Counted from the first letter of the stretch, positions 12,749 through 26,658 are shown. The stretch is DNA of 64,000 bases from Amoeboaphelidium protococcarum (GCA_023515745.1 JALECJ010000257.1:2110687-2174686), one strand, 5' to 3'. Program-made: numbers and translations. Notes: a model not told the origin generated them from the sequence alone.

Positions 12749-13256
12749 TATTTTTTAATGTCTTATAAGTATATACAAAATTAGAGAATAAAATTTATAT
12801 ATAATGTGATTATCACTGTACACTTATAATATATATATATAATAGATTGTATCATTGTTGGTTGTTCTAGTTGAAGAATTGATCGCGTTCACGTTAATAT
12901 GGCTGGTCAGATGCTTACTTGGCTGAATTGTATTTGAATGTTTTCAAATTTGAAACGGTTCAATGAAACATTTCCAAAAGTATTCTTATCAGGATTTCTA
13001 GAAATGGGTAAGTAAAGCCGATTTCCTCAATTGTTACACACGCACTCTCTCCCGCTCAAACGTCAACTCGCAAATCAAATCTGGAACGATTTTGCGAGCG
13101 AGCGATCATCGTCATTTCTTACCGTTCGTTCCTATTCATTTCTTTCGTTCTCTCCTTGGGCCTTTCTTCTCTTTAGATTTATTTACTGGCGACAATTGTA
13201 CTAGTAAGAGCAAGTTGTTCAAGTGTGAGTTACTGTGGTAGAGATTGACTTTGGAA
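12749..13256. promoter_or_regulatory. AT-rich spacer and 5' region of SEC24 (A/B type)
   Basis: 508 bp. The first part holds an (AT)n run at about 12826-12842. The last ~200 bp are pyrimidine-rich with short CTC/TTC runs and GCGAGCGAGCG near 13096, a likely promoter and leader for the gene at 13257. No RNA gene seen. Confidence 0.45.
12826..12842. repeat. Short (AT)n microsatellite
   Basis: An AT run of about 16 bp (TAATATATATATATAAT) in the 3' end of the small orphan gene region. Adjacent TATATATAATG at 12795 is similar. Confidence 0.7.
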
Positions 13257-16200
13257 ATGAAGAGAGTTTACCCCTAATATTAGTAGTAGGCATAATAGCC
13301 TTTTTCGTAACCTGGTTCCTAGCAGTATTAAAGGTTAGATGTGTGTGGTTTAAGAGTTTTAAATGTTAATTACTTTTGCAATCTTTCAACTTTGTATGTG
13401 TGTAGTAGTAATAATGGCTCATAATAGTTTGCTTCTGCTCCCAATGGACAATATTAGTAACCAGCTTAACAGCAGCAGTAGTATTAGTAACAACCGTAGC
13501 AAGATGTTGAAGATATGGGACATTCGTATAATCATTAGTAAAGGCCAATTCCATAACAGCAGTAGTAGTATTAGTAGAATGGACAATACTAGTAGGCGTC
13601 TCCTCCAATGTCTGCTGGATCTAGTCAGCATTCGTTTACAGGGAGCGGTGGTTAATTGCACTAACATTAGTAATAGTAGAGTGCTTCCAATCGTAGAAGA
13701 CTTTATCCTGGCTCTATAACGTCTGCGTACACGTAGTCTCCTGCATCCCCTGGTTCTTAGATGTAGTATTAGTAGGGACCGCCTTAATAGTAGTAATAAT
13801 ATCCGCAGTATGAAGGATAATAATCTGCTGGTTCGTTGTCATCGTCTCAGTAGTTTCAGCCGATGCAGCAACAGTAATTGTAGTAGCCGTATTAGTAGTA
13901 ATAGCAGCAGTAATAGCCTTTGCATTAGCAGTTTAATTCCATGAGTCTTACTGCGTAGAACAATCAGGCTCTGAATGCAATTCCTCTTATTGGTCTTATG
14001 CCTGATCTGTCAGCTATTGCCAGAATTCCGTCCCCGCCTGCAATGCCTTCGCTACATCAGTAAATGCCTCCAGCTAGTGCTCCCATTAATTTCTAAAGAT
14101 TGACGTTGAATGTGGCGCCATAGTCTTATAATTTGCTGTCCAAGAGTAAATTGCCTTTTGGAATAGTGAGTAATCCATTCAAGACTGTGGCCGATAATGA
14201 ATGTGTACCAGTGATGGGGATGAGTTCACGCCAAGATCCGGGGTAGCCTGTGTTTGAGGCACCAGGCATTATTAGGTGTAAAAGATGTCGTACTTATATT
14301 AATCCTTATATTTAATATGTGGACTCGGGTCATTGGAGATGTAATGTGTGTTTCCTGATTAACGATACACCGGCCTTCTTTGATTATGACTCTGGGCAAT
14401 ATTAGGGTGGTGACTAGCAGTAGTCGTTCAATAGATATAATAGGCCAGAAGTTTAGTATTCTTGTATCGAGTATGTGGCACCTCAAGAGTATATGGTTAG
14501 ACCACCTTAGCCTCCTGTCTACATATTTGTGATTGATGTCTCTTATTCTGCCGTGGCTTGCGGAATGCTTCCTGCAGTTACCAGGTGTCTTCGTAACAAT
14601 TTGGATTCTATTCCCAATGAGGATGGACGGTCAAAGGTTGGATTTATGGCTGTGGATGCGCACATCCATTACTTTAATCTTAACACTGAGAGTGGAGAGC
14701 CGCAGATTATGGTAATGTCAGATTTGGATGATGCTGATCCTCCCATGCCGGAGAGTCTTCTTGTTAACTTGAGTGAGTGCAGAGAAAGTATTGACAATCT
14801 ATTGGATTAGTTACCTCAGCTATACCAAAATCCTCAGGGGAATCAGAATGCTATGGGTGCCGGTATGTAGTCTGCGTTGAAAATGATCAGTAATATCGGT
14901 GGAAAGTTGGTGATGTTGCAGAGTGCTATGCCATCAGTCGGTCCAGGTGCAGTCAGTCCTCGTGAAGATCCCAAGATGTTGGGCACTAGTGCTGAGAACA
15001 CCCTATTGTAGTAGTCCATATCATTTTATAAGACGTTTGCAGTGGAATGTTCCCGTCTTTAAGTCAGCGTTGATATGTTCTTATTCGGCAATCAGTATTT
15101 GGATTTGGTGACTTTAAGCAGTGCTGTAAGATACACAGCGGGAACTGTTTATTATTATCCTGGCTTCAATTCTAGTAGAATGGAGGACACTGTTAAATTC
15201 ACGTCTGAGATGTAGCACTTTCTGTCTCGTCCAATGGGTCTTGAGGCTGTGTTGAGAGTGCGTGCTTCTAAAGGCATAAGGATTGATGCGTTCCATGGTA
15301 ACTTCTTTACGAGATCTTCCGACCTGCTGTCATTGCCAACTGTGTCTCCAGATAATTCATTTGGTTTCCAGTTGACGATTGAAGAGAATCTCAATTACGA
15401 GTTTGCTTGCATTCAGACTGCATTGCTCTACACGACAGACTTTAGTGAGAGGAGAATACGAATCATCACTACATCGTTCCCTGTGGTGAATGATATGGCT
15501 GAGCTGTTCAAGAATGTTGACTAAATGGCCATGATGAATCTGTTGGGTAAGATGGCCGTAGAGCGAGCCGTTACTGCCAAATTGGAAGATGCTCGAGATG
15601 CATTGATTAACAAGTGCGTTGATGTACTGAAAGTGTATAAGACATCATTCAGTTCAGCTGGACAGAATCCGCAGTTGCTTGCGTGTGAAAATCTCAAGTT
15701 GATGCCTCTTATGACCTTGGGCTTGATTAAGAACAAGGCGTTGAGATGTGGTTCTCATACACCATCAGATATTCGTGTACATGCAATGTCATTTTTGAGA
15801 ACATTGCCTGCCGAATTGTCTTCAATCCTGATCTATCCATCATTGTACGAGTTGCATTCAATGCCCGCTCCTGTTGGTCTTCCTGCTGAAGGTGAAGATG
15901 CTGCCCATATTAATGGAATTATAATGCCTCAGCCTGTTACATTGACTTCTGAGCGATTTGCTAGACACGGATTGTATTTGATGGATACTTTTGATTCTTT
16001 GATCTTGTGGGTTGGCCGCGCTGTGCCGGAGAATATCATTCAAGAGCTGTTTGATCGTCCATCGTATGAGCAGCTGCAGGTTGGAAAGTAGGCTCTACCT
16101 GAACTACAGACTGGGCTGAATGTACGTGTTAGAAATATTATACAATGTATCCGCAGTCAGTAGTTGTTAAGAAAGTATATTTATGCCCCTGTGATTGTGG

Positions 16201-16328
16201 TGAAGGAAGACGTGTCTGATCCGTACAAGATTGCCTTCCTGCACAATCTGATTGAAGACCGCTCCGAGTTTGGATCCACTTATATTCAATTTTTGAATGA
16301 TATACGTGACAAGGTGAACAAATAGTGA
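13257..16328 (+). CDS. SEC24: SEC24 COPII cargo adaptor, Sec24A/B class
   Basis: Two exons (13257-13333, 13406-16328), 999 aa, stop TGA. The 72-nt intron starts GTTAG and ends TGTAG in phase 2. A ~200-residue Gln-rich N-terminus leads into the Sec24 core: zinc finger RCKRC...RCNVC (about 316-340), trunk [14 protein letters not shown], beta-barrel, helical region and a C-terminal gelsolin-like domain ([19 protein letters not shown]). With Sec23 it forms the inner COPII coat and selects cargo for ER-to-Golgi vesicles. Similarity to the A/B class is strongest at the trunk ([16 protein letters not shown]). A C/D-class paralogue lies at 35.7 kb. An alternative acceptor three bases downstream is possible. 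Confidence 0.93.
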
Positions 16329-16513
16329 ATAAAAACCTTTTAAATGACGAATTGCATTGACTTCAACTCATTATTACAGAGCAGCGTTGGTCTGGGTAAA
16401 TGTGATCTAAAGCGCGCGTTGAATTGTTTCACGTTACATTTTGTTCTCCATTAACTTGCGTAAACTTTTCTGCTTACTCTTTGTAGTTTACTGTCATTAT
16501 CAGCTACTTTAGA

Positions 16514-18346
16514 ATGAAAACAAGACGGTTAATGGGTCAGAGTACTTCTCAGGGACTTGTTGAAAGTGCTAGTATTCAGAGCGAGTCCAACATGGCTACC
16601 CCTACCAAGAGCTAAACCTCAAGGCGCCGCTCAGTAAGACTCCGATCCTCTCCACAATCCAATTCTGCCAACTCTGAATAGGAAAACAATTCTCCCAAAG
16701 TGCTGAATAATTAAGTTGCTGAAGATAGTTAACAGCCAAATGCTACTGAATAGACTCCATCTAAAAAATACTAGCTTCGTTCATAAGCTGTGGAGTCTGA
16801 AGCGCGCACTCCACAACATCGAAGAACGGCATCGCTGAAACAAATCCCTGGGCGCGCACAATCTTTATAATCGTCCACTGTGCTCACACCAGGTAAAGGC
16901 GGCACCTATCTGACTCCTGTTAGAAAGTTTGGACTGGCTGGAAGTCATTCACTGAATAATAATGGTGAAGACAGTGCAAATGTTGAAGAAACCCCCAGAA
17001 GTAAGGCCATACGTAGACAATGTGTGATAGATGCATTTATGAAGCGACTAATGGACCACGTGGAGACGAGCGACGAAAGTGAAGAAGGATTGAGTGATAA
17101 TGATGACTGGGAGAGTCCTGTGAAGCGCGAGAGTCTGCCGCATGATGGTGTAAACGATTAGTTTGACTCTTTGGCATAGACGCCATCTAAGCCATCTTCA
17201 AAAAAGTAAAAGTAGTCATAAAGCTCATCGGCCCAAGTGTAATTTATAGAGACTGATTAGGAGTCTGATGAAGAAGATGCAGCATATTTCAACGTTCTGA
17301 ATCGAATGAGATCCTCTAAAACTTCAGATAATACTCTTGCTGACCTGCCTCAACTGAATGTGGAGAATATCTCAACTTTACTTTCTGAAATGGAGATATA
17401 AAACCATGATTTGAAGTTGAAACTAGAGTAGCAGCACCGGAATAAGTTTACATAATGGCGTTTTGAATTGGACTATGGTTTCAATCTCATGTTTTATGGA
17501 CTTGGTGATAAGACGAATCTAGTCAAGGAATTTGTTAAAACTCTGCTGAATGGTTTGGTGATTGAAATGGATGGTTTGAGTTCTTAATTGTCTCTGAGAG
17601 AAGTTCTTATCAGCACGTTAAAGTTCATTAAACCTAAAAGCAATCCTGTTGGAAATGTCACTGATCTTTCGCATATTCTAGTCGAAGTGCTCAAGGAGCC
17701 TATGTATCTTGTGGTTCATCATCTCGATGGTCCTTCTTTGAGAAATCAGAGCTTTTACGAAAGTCTCCAGATACTCTGCCAATCTTAGTTTGTTCATTTG
17801 ATGTGCAGTGTGGATCATTTACATTTTGCCTAACTACTGGATGAAAAGCAGGTCAATGCTCTGAACTTGATATTTCACGATTTGACCACCTTTACTCATT
17901 ATGACTTTGAGAATTTGTTGGCTCAAAATGTCAATAAAAGTTCTCAGTAGGAAATCATATCCATCGGGATGGATGGCGTCTTGTAGAGTTCTCATCAGTA
18001 GCAGAAAATGGATATTCGCAGAGTTATGTTCGTGCTGGATAGTTTGGTGGAGAATGCGAAAAAGATCTTGATTCTCCTGGTTGAGCATCAGCTACAGGAA
18101 TTGGCATTGGATGACATTGCTGTATTTGCGGATTCTGGCTTGACATTTCAGAATTACTTTAACAAGTGTAGAGACAAGTTCTTGACTAGCACTACGACGT
18201 CTTTCAGGAATTTATTGACGGAGTTGACTGATCACGATGTCGTCGTTGTTGGAGACAATTCAGATGGAGTGCAGTGTTACTTTGTGCCTTGTGACAAGGA
18301 CATGCTGCTCCCTATTCTGGAGCAACTCAAGACTCTCATTAAATGA
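16514..18346 (+). CDS. ORC2: Origin recognition complex subunit 2
   Basis: 610 aa, single exon, stop TGA 18344-18346. The N-terminal ~280 residues are Ser/Thr/Pro-rich and basic with TP and SP sites, typical of the disordered ORC2 tail that CDKs phosphorylate. The core begins around QWRFELDYGFNLMFYGLGDK, which matches the AAA+-like ORC2 signature (F.L..GFNLLFYG.GSK). A C-terminal winged-helix-like region follows. ORC2 is part of the six-subunit complex that marks origins and loads MCM helicase with Cdc6 and Cdt1. ORC6 follows directly on the same strand 152 bp downstream. The 185-bp upstream spacer contains AGCGCGCGTT at 16411. Confidence 0.88.
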
Positions 18347-18498
18347 TACTTGTATGAAATGAACGACTGTTGAATATTATCATCCAATCTTTTCATTCCG
18401 ACTTTGTGTTGAAGCGCGTTTGCTCCTTCGAAAGTCGCGCTCTTTCTCGTGTTGTTTCAACTTTCATTTCACTCAAGGAACTTCAGCTTAAATAACCA

Positions 18499-19471
18499 AT
18501 GAATATTGCAACCATTGTAAAGTAGTGCTCAACAGAGCTGTCCGATGCAGAGTTCAAGTAGGCAGTTGCCAAGTCGTCAGAGTACATGAGGATTTTGAAA
18601 AGAAACATTGATGGCAGTTCTTTATCTGGTGTCTCACTGGCGCCGGTCAGCGTCTCTCTGGCATTAAAAGATCTCAATTTCAATTATAACCAGTAAGCTT
18701 TAGTGAAAAGTTGTGGTTTGAGTTCAAAGGATTTCATGGAATAGATCTAAAGCTCATTGGCAATCATCAAAAACTCTGGTTCGATGAAGCTGGATGGAGG
18801 AGAGAAGGCTAGAGACCGCGACATTTATCATGAGTTATCTATTAAATATGGATGCTCACCATTGTTGAATACATTTTAGAAATTTCATTAATTGGTCATG
18901 GATTCTGTGTACACCAGTCGGCATGCAGAGGTGAAACTGCAGACTTCTCTTTTCATTGCCAACTTTTTGCTGGTTTGTGACGCGATCAAATTCAAAGTAA
19001 AAGTCAAGGAGTTGTGTGATGGCTAGTAAGTGACAACCAAAGAAGTGAATTCCATAAAGGGCAAGTTGATGGAACAATAGCCGATAAAGATGTTTCTTTC
19101 TCACCTTGACGCCAAAGAGTTTGAAACGCTTCTGGCATCGGCGAGAACGTAGCCAAAGAGGTCGATTTAAGCTGAGGGCGCTGAAAAGAGTCAAGATGCG
19201 ATAAATCCATCACTGTAGCCGTCTGATAAAAAGGCAAGAGTGTATCAAACTGGGATGGTTTCAATGGTAAAATTGATAAAACTTTGACTTTATTATATTC
19301 TTATAGTTATATATATGCCATGTGTAGGTTCCTGATTATGAAGTTTTGGCTGCACAATATAGTGAATGGGTGATGAACATCTAGAGAATAATCGCATTAT
19401 CTACTGATGTAAAAGTGAAACATCCGAAGAGTACATAGAAAGCTACTCTAACAAAGCGATCTAGAATCTGA
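18499..19471 (+). CDS. ORC6: Origin recognition complex subunit 6
   Basis: Two exons (18499-19266, 19328-19471), 303 aa, stop TGA. The 61-nt intron is GTAAA...TGTAG. Two helical TFIIB-like repeats are visible. The second reads ELSIKYGCSPLLNTFQKFHQ and then FIANFLLVCDAIKFKVKVKE, which fits the ORC6 pattern of a short cyclin-like fold. A basic linker (PSDKKARVYQTG) and a C-terminal helix (YSEWVMNIQRIIAL) follow, resembling the segment by which ORC6 contacts other subunits. Recognition is by pattern and by position next to ORC2, since ORC6 is poorly conserved. The upstream gap holds GCGCGTT (18414) and TCGCGC (18435). Confidence 0.75.
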
Positions 19472-19633
19472 TATTTGATTTTAAAGATTGCTGTGTTGCC
19501 CATACGAATGAGGGCTTTGATCTCTCTAAAAATAGACTTTTGCGTCCTGATATTGTTGAGCTTGATTCTGTACTTTAAACTCCTTTCTCTATTATTCGTG
19601 CTATCTATAATACTACTAATTGAATCAACAATA

Positions 19634-22078
<2,445 letters not shown>

Positions 22079-22169
22079 TGTACTGGTGATAATTTGAGAA
22101 ATATATAGATTTTTAGATGGTTGAAATAGTAAATGAATGCAATTTAAATTATATTTTGAATTACTTCAT

Positions 22170-22503
22170 TCATTCATTTTTCGACACTGCTTTTAAGGCC
22201 TCCAATTTAGTCATAAGCTTGTTGCAATCCATTACCAAATTTTACTGCTTCAATTGCACTACAGTACTCGCAATAAAAGAAAACAAATTCAATAACAAGA
22301 TATGATATTTAAGAAAATACCTTCAGCATTGATGGTACTGCCTAAATCACGCTCACTTGGAATGGAAATCAGTTAGTCATAAGACTTTGATAAATCATCA
22401 AACTCTACAAAAACATCTCTCAGTTAATTACTTGAATGTTAATTTTACATTACTCAAGCGACTCTTTAAGAGTTTTTATAGTTGTTTTCGCGTCAAAATC
22501 CAT
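22170..22503 (-). CDS. Small three-exon gene, unrecognised (MED22-like guess)
   Basis: A model of three exons on the minus strand (22503-22454, 22418-22321, 22258-22170) gives 78 aa ending in TGA. Intron 2 (62 nt, GTATTT...TGTAG) fits the window consensus. Intron 1 is only 35 nt and ends CTGAG, so that junction is doubtful. The product is acidic and helical (IKTLKESLEDVFVEFDDLSK, then QNLVMDCNKLMTKLEALKA), similar in style to small Mediator subunits such as MED22. I cannot establish the family. A cDNA read would settle the exon structure. Confidence 0.42.
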
Positions 22504-22895
22504 CAATCAATTTTGTAAACGGTGCAAGTATACCGTAGAGATAAGATGTACAAAGACGAAAGAACACACTTAGGTGTATGATTGAGTAAGTTTGATGTAA
22601 CAAAGAATATACGCTACATTGTCTAGACAGTCGCTTTTCAAGGCGAAGACTCTGACTTGCTAGTTGTTCCATTTATTATTATTCAAGTGGCGCCTAGAAG
22701 AACATTGAGCTATTTCCCTTTTGGATCATAAAAGTCGTTGAAACCAAATGTCCTCCGTCTTAATCGCGTTTCCCAGTCCGTTGCGTTTGAGTTTCGCGTT
22801 GATACTTCGCGTTTCCTCTCGTGGTACTTCTTACTTCTACGAGGAAACATTTATCTCTTCATATATTTGCATAGTATTATAATTCATATTGAAAT
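22504..22895. promoter_or_regulatory. PCNA upstream region with clustered CGCG motifs
   Basis: 392 bp between the small gene and PCNA. Three CGCG sites fall within 47 bp: AATCGCGTTTCCC (22765), GTTTCGCGTTG (22795) and ACTTCGCGTTTCC (22808), 85-131 bp before the PCNA ATG. TTTCGCG is the reverse complement of CGCGAAA, the fungal SBF (SCB) site, and also resembles E2F sites. Since PCNA is an S-phase gene in most eukaryotes, this is a credible G1/S control element, by inference. Confidence 0.55.
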
Positions 22896-23795
22896 ATGTT
22901 TGAAGCTACTCTCACTTAAGCGTTGGTATTTAAGCGTCTTCTCGGTAGTATATAGGATCTCGTCACCGATGTGAATTGGGACTGTAGCGACCAGGGTATC
23001 TTCTTGCAGTCTATGGACAATGCTCACGTTGCTCTGGTATCCTTGCTACTGAGTGCTGAGGCTTTCGAAGTCTATCGCTGTGACCGAAACATCACTCTGG
23101 GTATTAATGTGGTGAGCATGAACAAGATCTTGAAGTGTTCCACTGACTAGGACAAGCTGACCTTGAGTGCTAGCGATGACGCTGATGTTATTGGCTTCAA
23201 GTTTGAGGGTAAGAATGAGCGTGTTGGCGAGTATGACCTCAAACTGATGGACATTGAGCAGGAGCATCTGGCCATTCCGGACACAGATTATGAGGCGAAT
23301 GTGACTATGAGCGCTGCCGAGTTTCAACGTATTTGTCGCGACTTGGCCACTCTGGGCGAGTCGATGGTCATCTCGGTGAACAAGGAGTCGGTGAGATTCT
23401 CTGTGGAAGGTGAACTAGGCAATGGTACTATTACAATCAGGCAGAATAGCACCGTGGATGCTGGTAAGAAGTCTTATGCCATTGACGATGATGATGAAGA
23501 TGATGAGGAAGAGGAAGAAGAAAGCAGCACCTAGAAGAAGGGCAGAGGTGGCAAGAAGAAGGCTGACGCGGAGGCTGATTATGAGCCAACCATCATCACC
23601 CTAGACTCTGCCGTGTCTCAAATGTTCTCCCTCAAGTACTTGGGCTAATTTTCCAAGGCTAGCACTCTTGCCAAGAGAGTCAACATCAGAATGAGTCAAG
23701 ACGTGCCTCTGCTGGTTGAGTATGTGATGGACAATATTGGCCATTTGAGATACTACCTGGCACCAAAGATTAACAATGATGAAGACATGGCTTGA
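22896..23795 (+). CDS. PCNA: PCNA sliding clamp with internal charged insertion
   Basis: 299 aa, single exon, stop TGA 23793-23795. It begins [20 protein letters not shown] and follows PCNA throughout: [50 protein letters not shown] (interdomain connector), and the end [16 protein letters not shown]. The homotrimer encircles DNA and tethers polymerases and repair factors. Normal length is about 260. The surplus is a patch at about 189-230, where an acidic run ([14 protein letters not shown]) is followed by a basic run ([15 protein letters not shown]) in the loop before TIITLDSAV. No frameshift is needed. Upstream CGCG motifs suggest S-phase expression. Confidence 0.95.
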
Positions 23796-24909
23796 TATAT
23801 GCATTTTAGTGAGTGACTACTTGAATTGATTGTGGTAATATACTGTAGTTATGGGATAAGAAAAAGCTTAATTTTGCTCTAAAACTATAGACTTCATTAA
23901 TCAATAGCTTTATGCAAAACGCGTAATACAAGGTATATTAAATTATAAATAATTAAAATGTTGGTGACAACACCTATAACGACACTCTGATGATATAAAA
24001 AAAGAGTGTCGCCTCAAACATGCACCATTTAATATAGCCGCAACAGGAACTCAAGATTCACTAATTTCTAAATCTAAAGTGCTGAGTCGGGCAGTCAATA
24101 TATTATAAAGACAATAATCAACACACAATACACAATACACAGTAAATCATAATAGATAAAGTGTATGAATGTTGAACGCGTAATTTAACACATTGTGAAT
24201 GTAAATTTTGCTGTAAATGAAAAGAAGAAGAAGAATCGCTGGAGCACTCAACCTAAACTTTCATCGCCGCTGGCGGTTTCTGCCAATTTTTAAAATCATT
24301 GAGCAAAGAAGTTCTTGTAACAACATTACAAATTAGCCTTAAAATGCTTTTCAGTATATTTTCAGCAGCAATAATAATTAGCTATTTAGTAGAGCTTCAA
24401 ATATATATAATCACTAAACAGTAGCTGAGACAGTTTTATCAACAATGAAGAAGAGACGCGTAACTCGAGGAACGACGAGAGGGGTATCGCTTCAGCTAAG
24501 CTTCTTGCCGCATTTTCTTCGGTCTCCGTCCTTCACTCACCACCCAATCAATCAAAGTGAGAAAGACCAAGTTTTTAGACTTCGCGTCTACTCCTTTCCC
24601 GACGCAAGCCATTTTATAAACTTTATCCAGCGGGCTATACAACTGCATAGCTTTGTCATTTCCGTGAATTTAGTTCACTGATCACCCAGTTTGTCTCTGT
24701 CAATTCCGAATTGTGTGTACTGTTGGTTTTATTGTCCGGCTGTTTACTGTCTCTGTGTCATCGGTAAACATTCTTGTCCGTCTGTATTGTGATCGACTTA
24801 CTGTATTCATTCCAAATATAATAAGGTCATCAGACTCTCACTCTCCTTCTCATTAGCAAATTAAATTTGGGATTTTATAATTTAATAGTATAAAAGTATA
24901 AGGGTCATC
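23796..24909. other. Long AT-rich intergenic region with one perfect hairpin
   Basis: 1,114 bp without a gene I can support. It holds a 9-bp perfect inverted repeat (23980-23988 with 24003-24011, 14-nt loop) and two AACGCGTAAT-type motifs (near 23930 and 24176), plus AGACGCGTAACTC at 24456. A frame at 24445-24681 is probably noise. The last ~60 bp before ATG 24910 are very AT-rich. Confidence 0.45.
23980..24011. repeat. Perfect inverted repeat (9-bp stem, 14-nt loop)
   Basis: CGACACTCT at 23980-23988 is the exact reverse complement of AGAGTGTCG at 24003-24011. The loop is GATGATATAAAAAA. Just before it, GGTG-ACAA-CACC (23963-23974) is a smaller inverted repeat. It lies ~185 bp after the PCNA stop, so it could be a 3' UTR structure, part of a small RNA, or chance. 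Confidence 0.45.
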
Positions 24910-26295
24910 ATGTATGATAAGCTTAGTAAACCAGTGTCTTAGCCTTGGCCCAAGAAGTGGCTACTAAAAGTCTGTGGATTGCTTCTGGTTATTGGCGTTT
25001 GTATTGCAGTGATATTATCATAGTGTCAGTAGACTAAGCCTCTCACGATCGATGAGATGGATGCTCAGTACAGCTAGGAGTACACGCTGTAGACTCTGAC
25101 GTGCTCTATGAATTGCAGTATGCTCTATGAGCGAGCGGTGAATAACACAGTGATGATTGTTCAGATCGGTGGCGGCACAAAGTATTTAAATAACATGCTC
25201 TGCTCTCTGCGTAAAATTAATGAGAGTCTGATTGATAGAGTCGTGGTGTGGGCATATGATGAAGATACTTACCGGCGATTATAAGCGGTTGAAGATCGAC
25301 GATTTGCTGTTGTTCATGACCGTGAGGTGGTTGACTTTGGAGCAGTTACAAAAGAGAATATGATGGTCTATCGTCCCAGGTTCTTTTTAAAGATTGTGAA
25401 GCTGATGCGACTAAACTTATTTTTTGTTGACGCTGACATTGTATTTTATAGAGATCCATGGCCATGGGTGGTGGATAATCTTGGTCTTGGAGTAGATGAT
25501 TACCGTGGATATAAAAAGTTTGGTCGATTTGACACGCAATTATTATCAGCTGCCAAGAGTCCATGGTAGAGAGTTGATCTCTTACAGCGAGCGGCTATAA
25601 GCTCTCCACCTGATATGGTTTACTCATCTGATGCTCGGCGGTTCTATTGGTAATAAGTGGATCCCTTTGAAGGTGAGTAAACAGTTCCCAAGATTTGTGG
25701 TGGCCTGTTTCTTTATCGGTCAACTCCCAATACTATTGCTTTCCTCTAAGCTTTACGCTACGATGTGGAGGTGAAGGGTGGTAATGATTAGTGGTCTGTG
25801 GATAATATTTTGAACTGGAGAGTGTCTAAAGTTTTACTGGTTGGCAAATTACCACGCTGTCTTCCTCGATGGAATGGAATGCCTCCGGAGTATTGTGATA
25901 AAGAGACCATGTATGCATTTAACTATCACGTATGGCCGCTGTGGGTGCAGAAATTTGCTTATTAGAATCACACTATTAACTTTAAAGAAGTGTTGAAAGT
26001 TCGCGTCCTTGATCAGATGTAATTTGCTAATGGAGCCATTGTAAAGTAACGACATATTGACGGCGAGTTTCCATCAGCAATGGAGTTTGTGCAATATAGA
26101 AATTAGAGCCTCAATGGGGAGTCAATAAAGTTGGATCACTAATCGAAAGGTCCAGCCAAAACAGTGGTGGCCTATCACGGAAATTATGAGTCTGAATTTG
26201 ATAAAATGAATGAAATGAGATAAATTGGCGCCTGGATGTTGGACTACTCCGGCAAGTGTCCGTTAGAGTCACAGAGCGAGTAATAGCTGATTTGA
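24910..26295 (+). CDS. Type II membrane nucleotide-sugar glycosyltransferase
   Basis: 461 aa, single exon, stop TGA 26293-26295. A short basic cytosolic end (KLSKPVSQPWPKKWLLK) and a membrane span (about 19-38) give a Golgi type II topology, followed by a lumenal catalytic domain. The GT-A fold is indicated by FFVDADIVFYRDPWPW (about 170-186), a DXD motif for metal and nucleotide sugar of the kind seen in the nucleotide-diphospho-sugar transferase family, and by a later GGLFLYRSTPNTIAFL segment, which fits the same family. Donor and acceptor sugars are unknown. AATAAAG appears ~40 bp after the stop. A location in the Golgi or wall/glycocalyx synthesis is inferred. Confidence 0.78.
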
Positions 26296-26658
26296 TGTGC
26301 GATTGATTAACTGATTGATTGATTGCCGACCTTTAATAAAGTTTGATTTTACTGACATGTGCATATTAAGCTGCTTACTTCTCTTTAAAGTTTTATCGAT
26401 TCAAAGTATCAGATACTGTACTGACTGAAGTTCAATCTAAATCGCTTTATGACGCGCGACTTTATAGCACGCGTGTTTTGATGCAAACACTTGAATGATA
26501 GTATGATTGTGATTCATAATGTGAACAACATATGATGATGATGACACATATGACGCAACACCCTGGTATAAAATCTCATACTTGTCGTTCCCAATCTTAG
26601 TCCTCAAGTGCTTCAACTACAACAAAATAACACCTAGCTCATAAAAATAATAACAATA
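26296..26658. promoter_or_regulatory. Spacer with TATA box before the 238-aa secreted protein gene
   Basis: 363 bp. TATAAAA at 26567-26573 sits ~86 bp before the ATG at 26659, in a good place for a core promoter. Upstream are two CATATG hexamers (about 26530 and 26547) and CACGCGTG near 26468. A clear TATA suggests a regulated or strongly expressed gene. Confidence 0.5.

Noticed and set aside
22117-22305. 62-codon plus-strand frame after KIN1
   Set aside because: AT-rich, Asn/Ile/Phe-rich composition and overlap with the better minus-strand spliced model.
24445-24681. 78-codon plus-strand frame in the long gap
   Set aside because: Short, no domain, begins in a polypurine run, and lies in a stretch with no other support.
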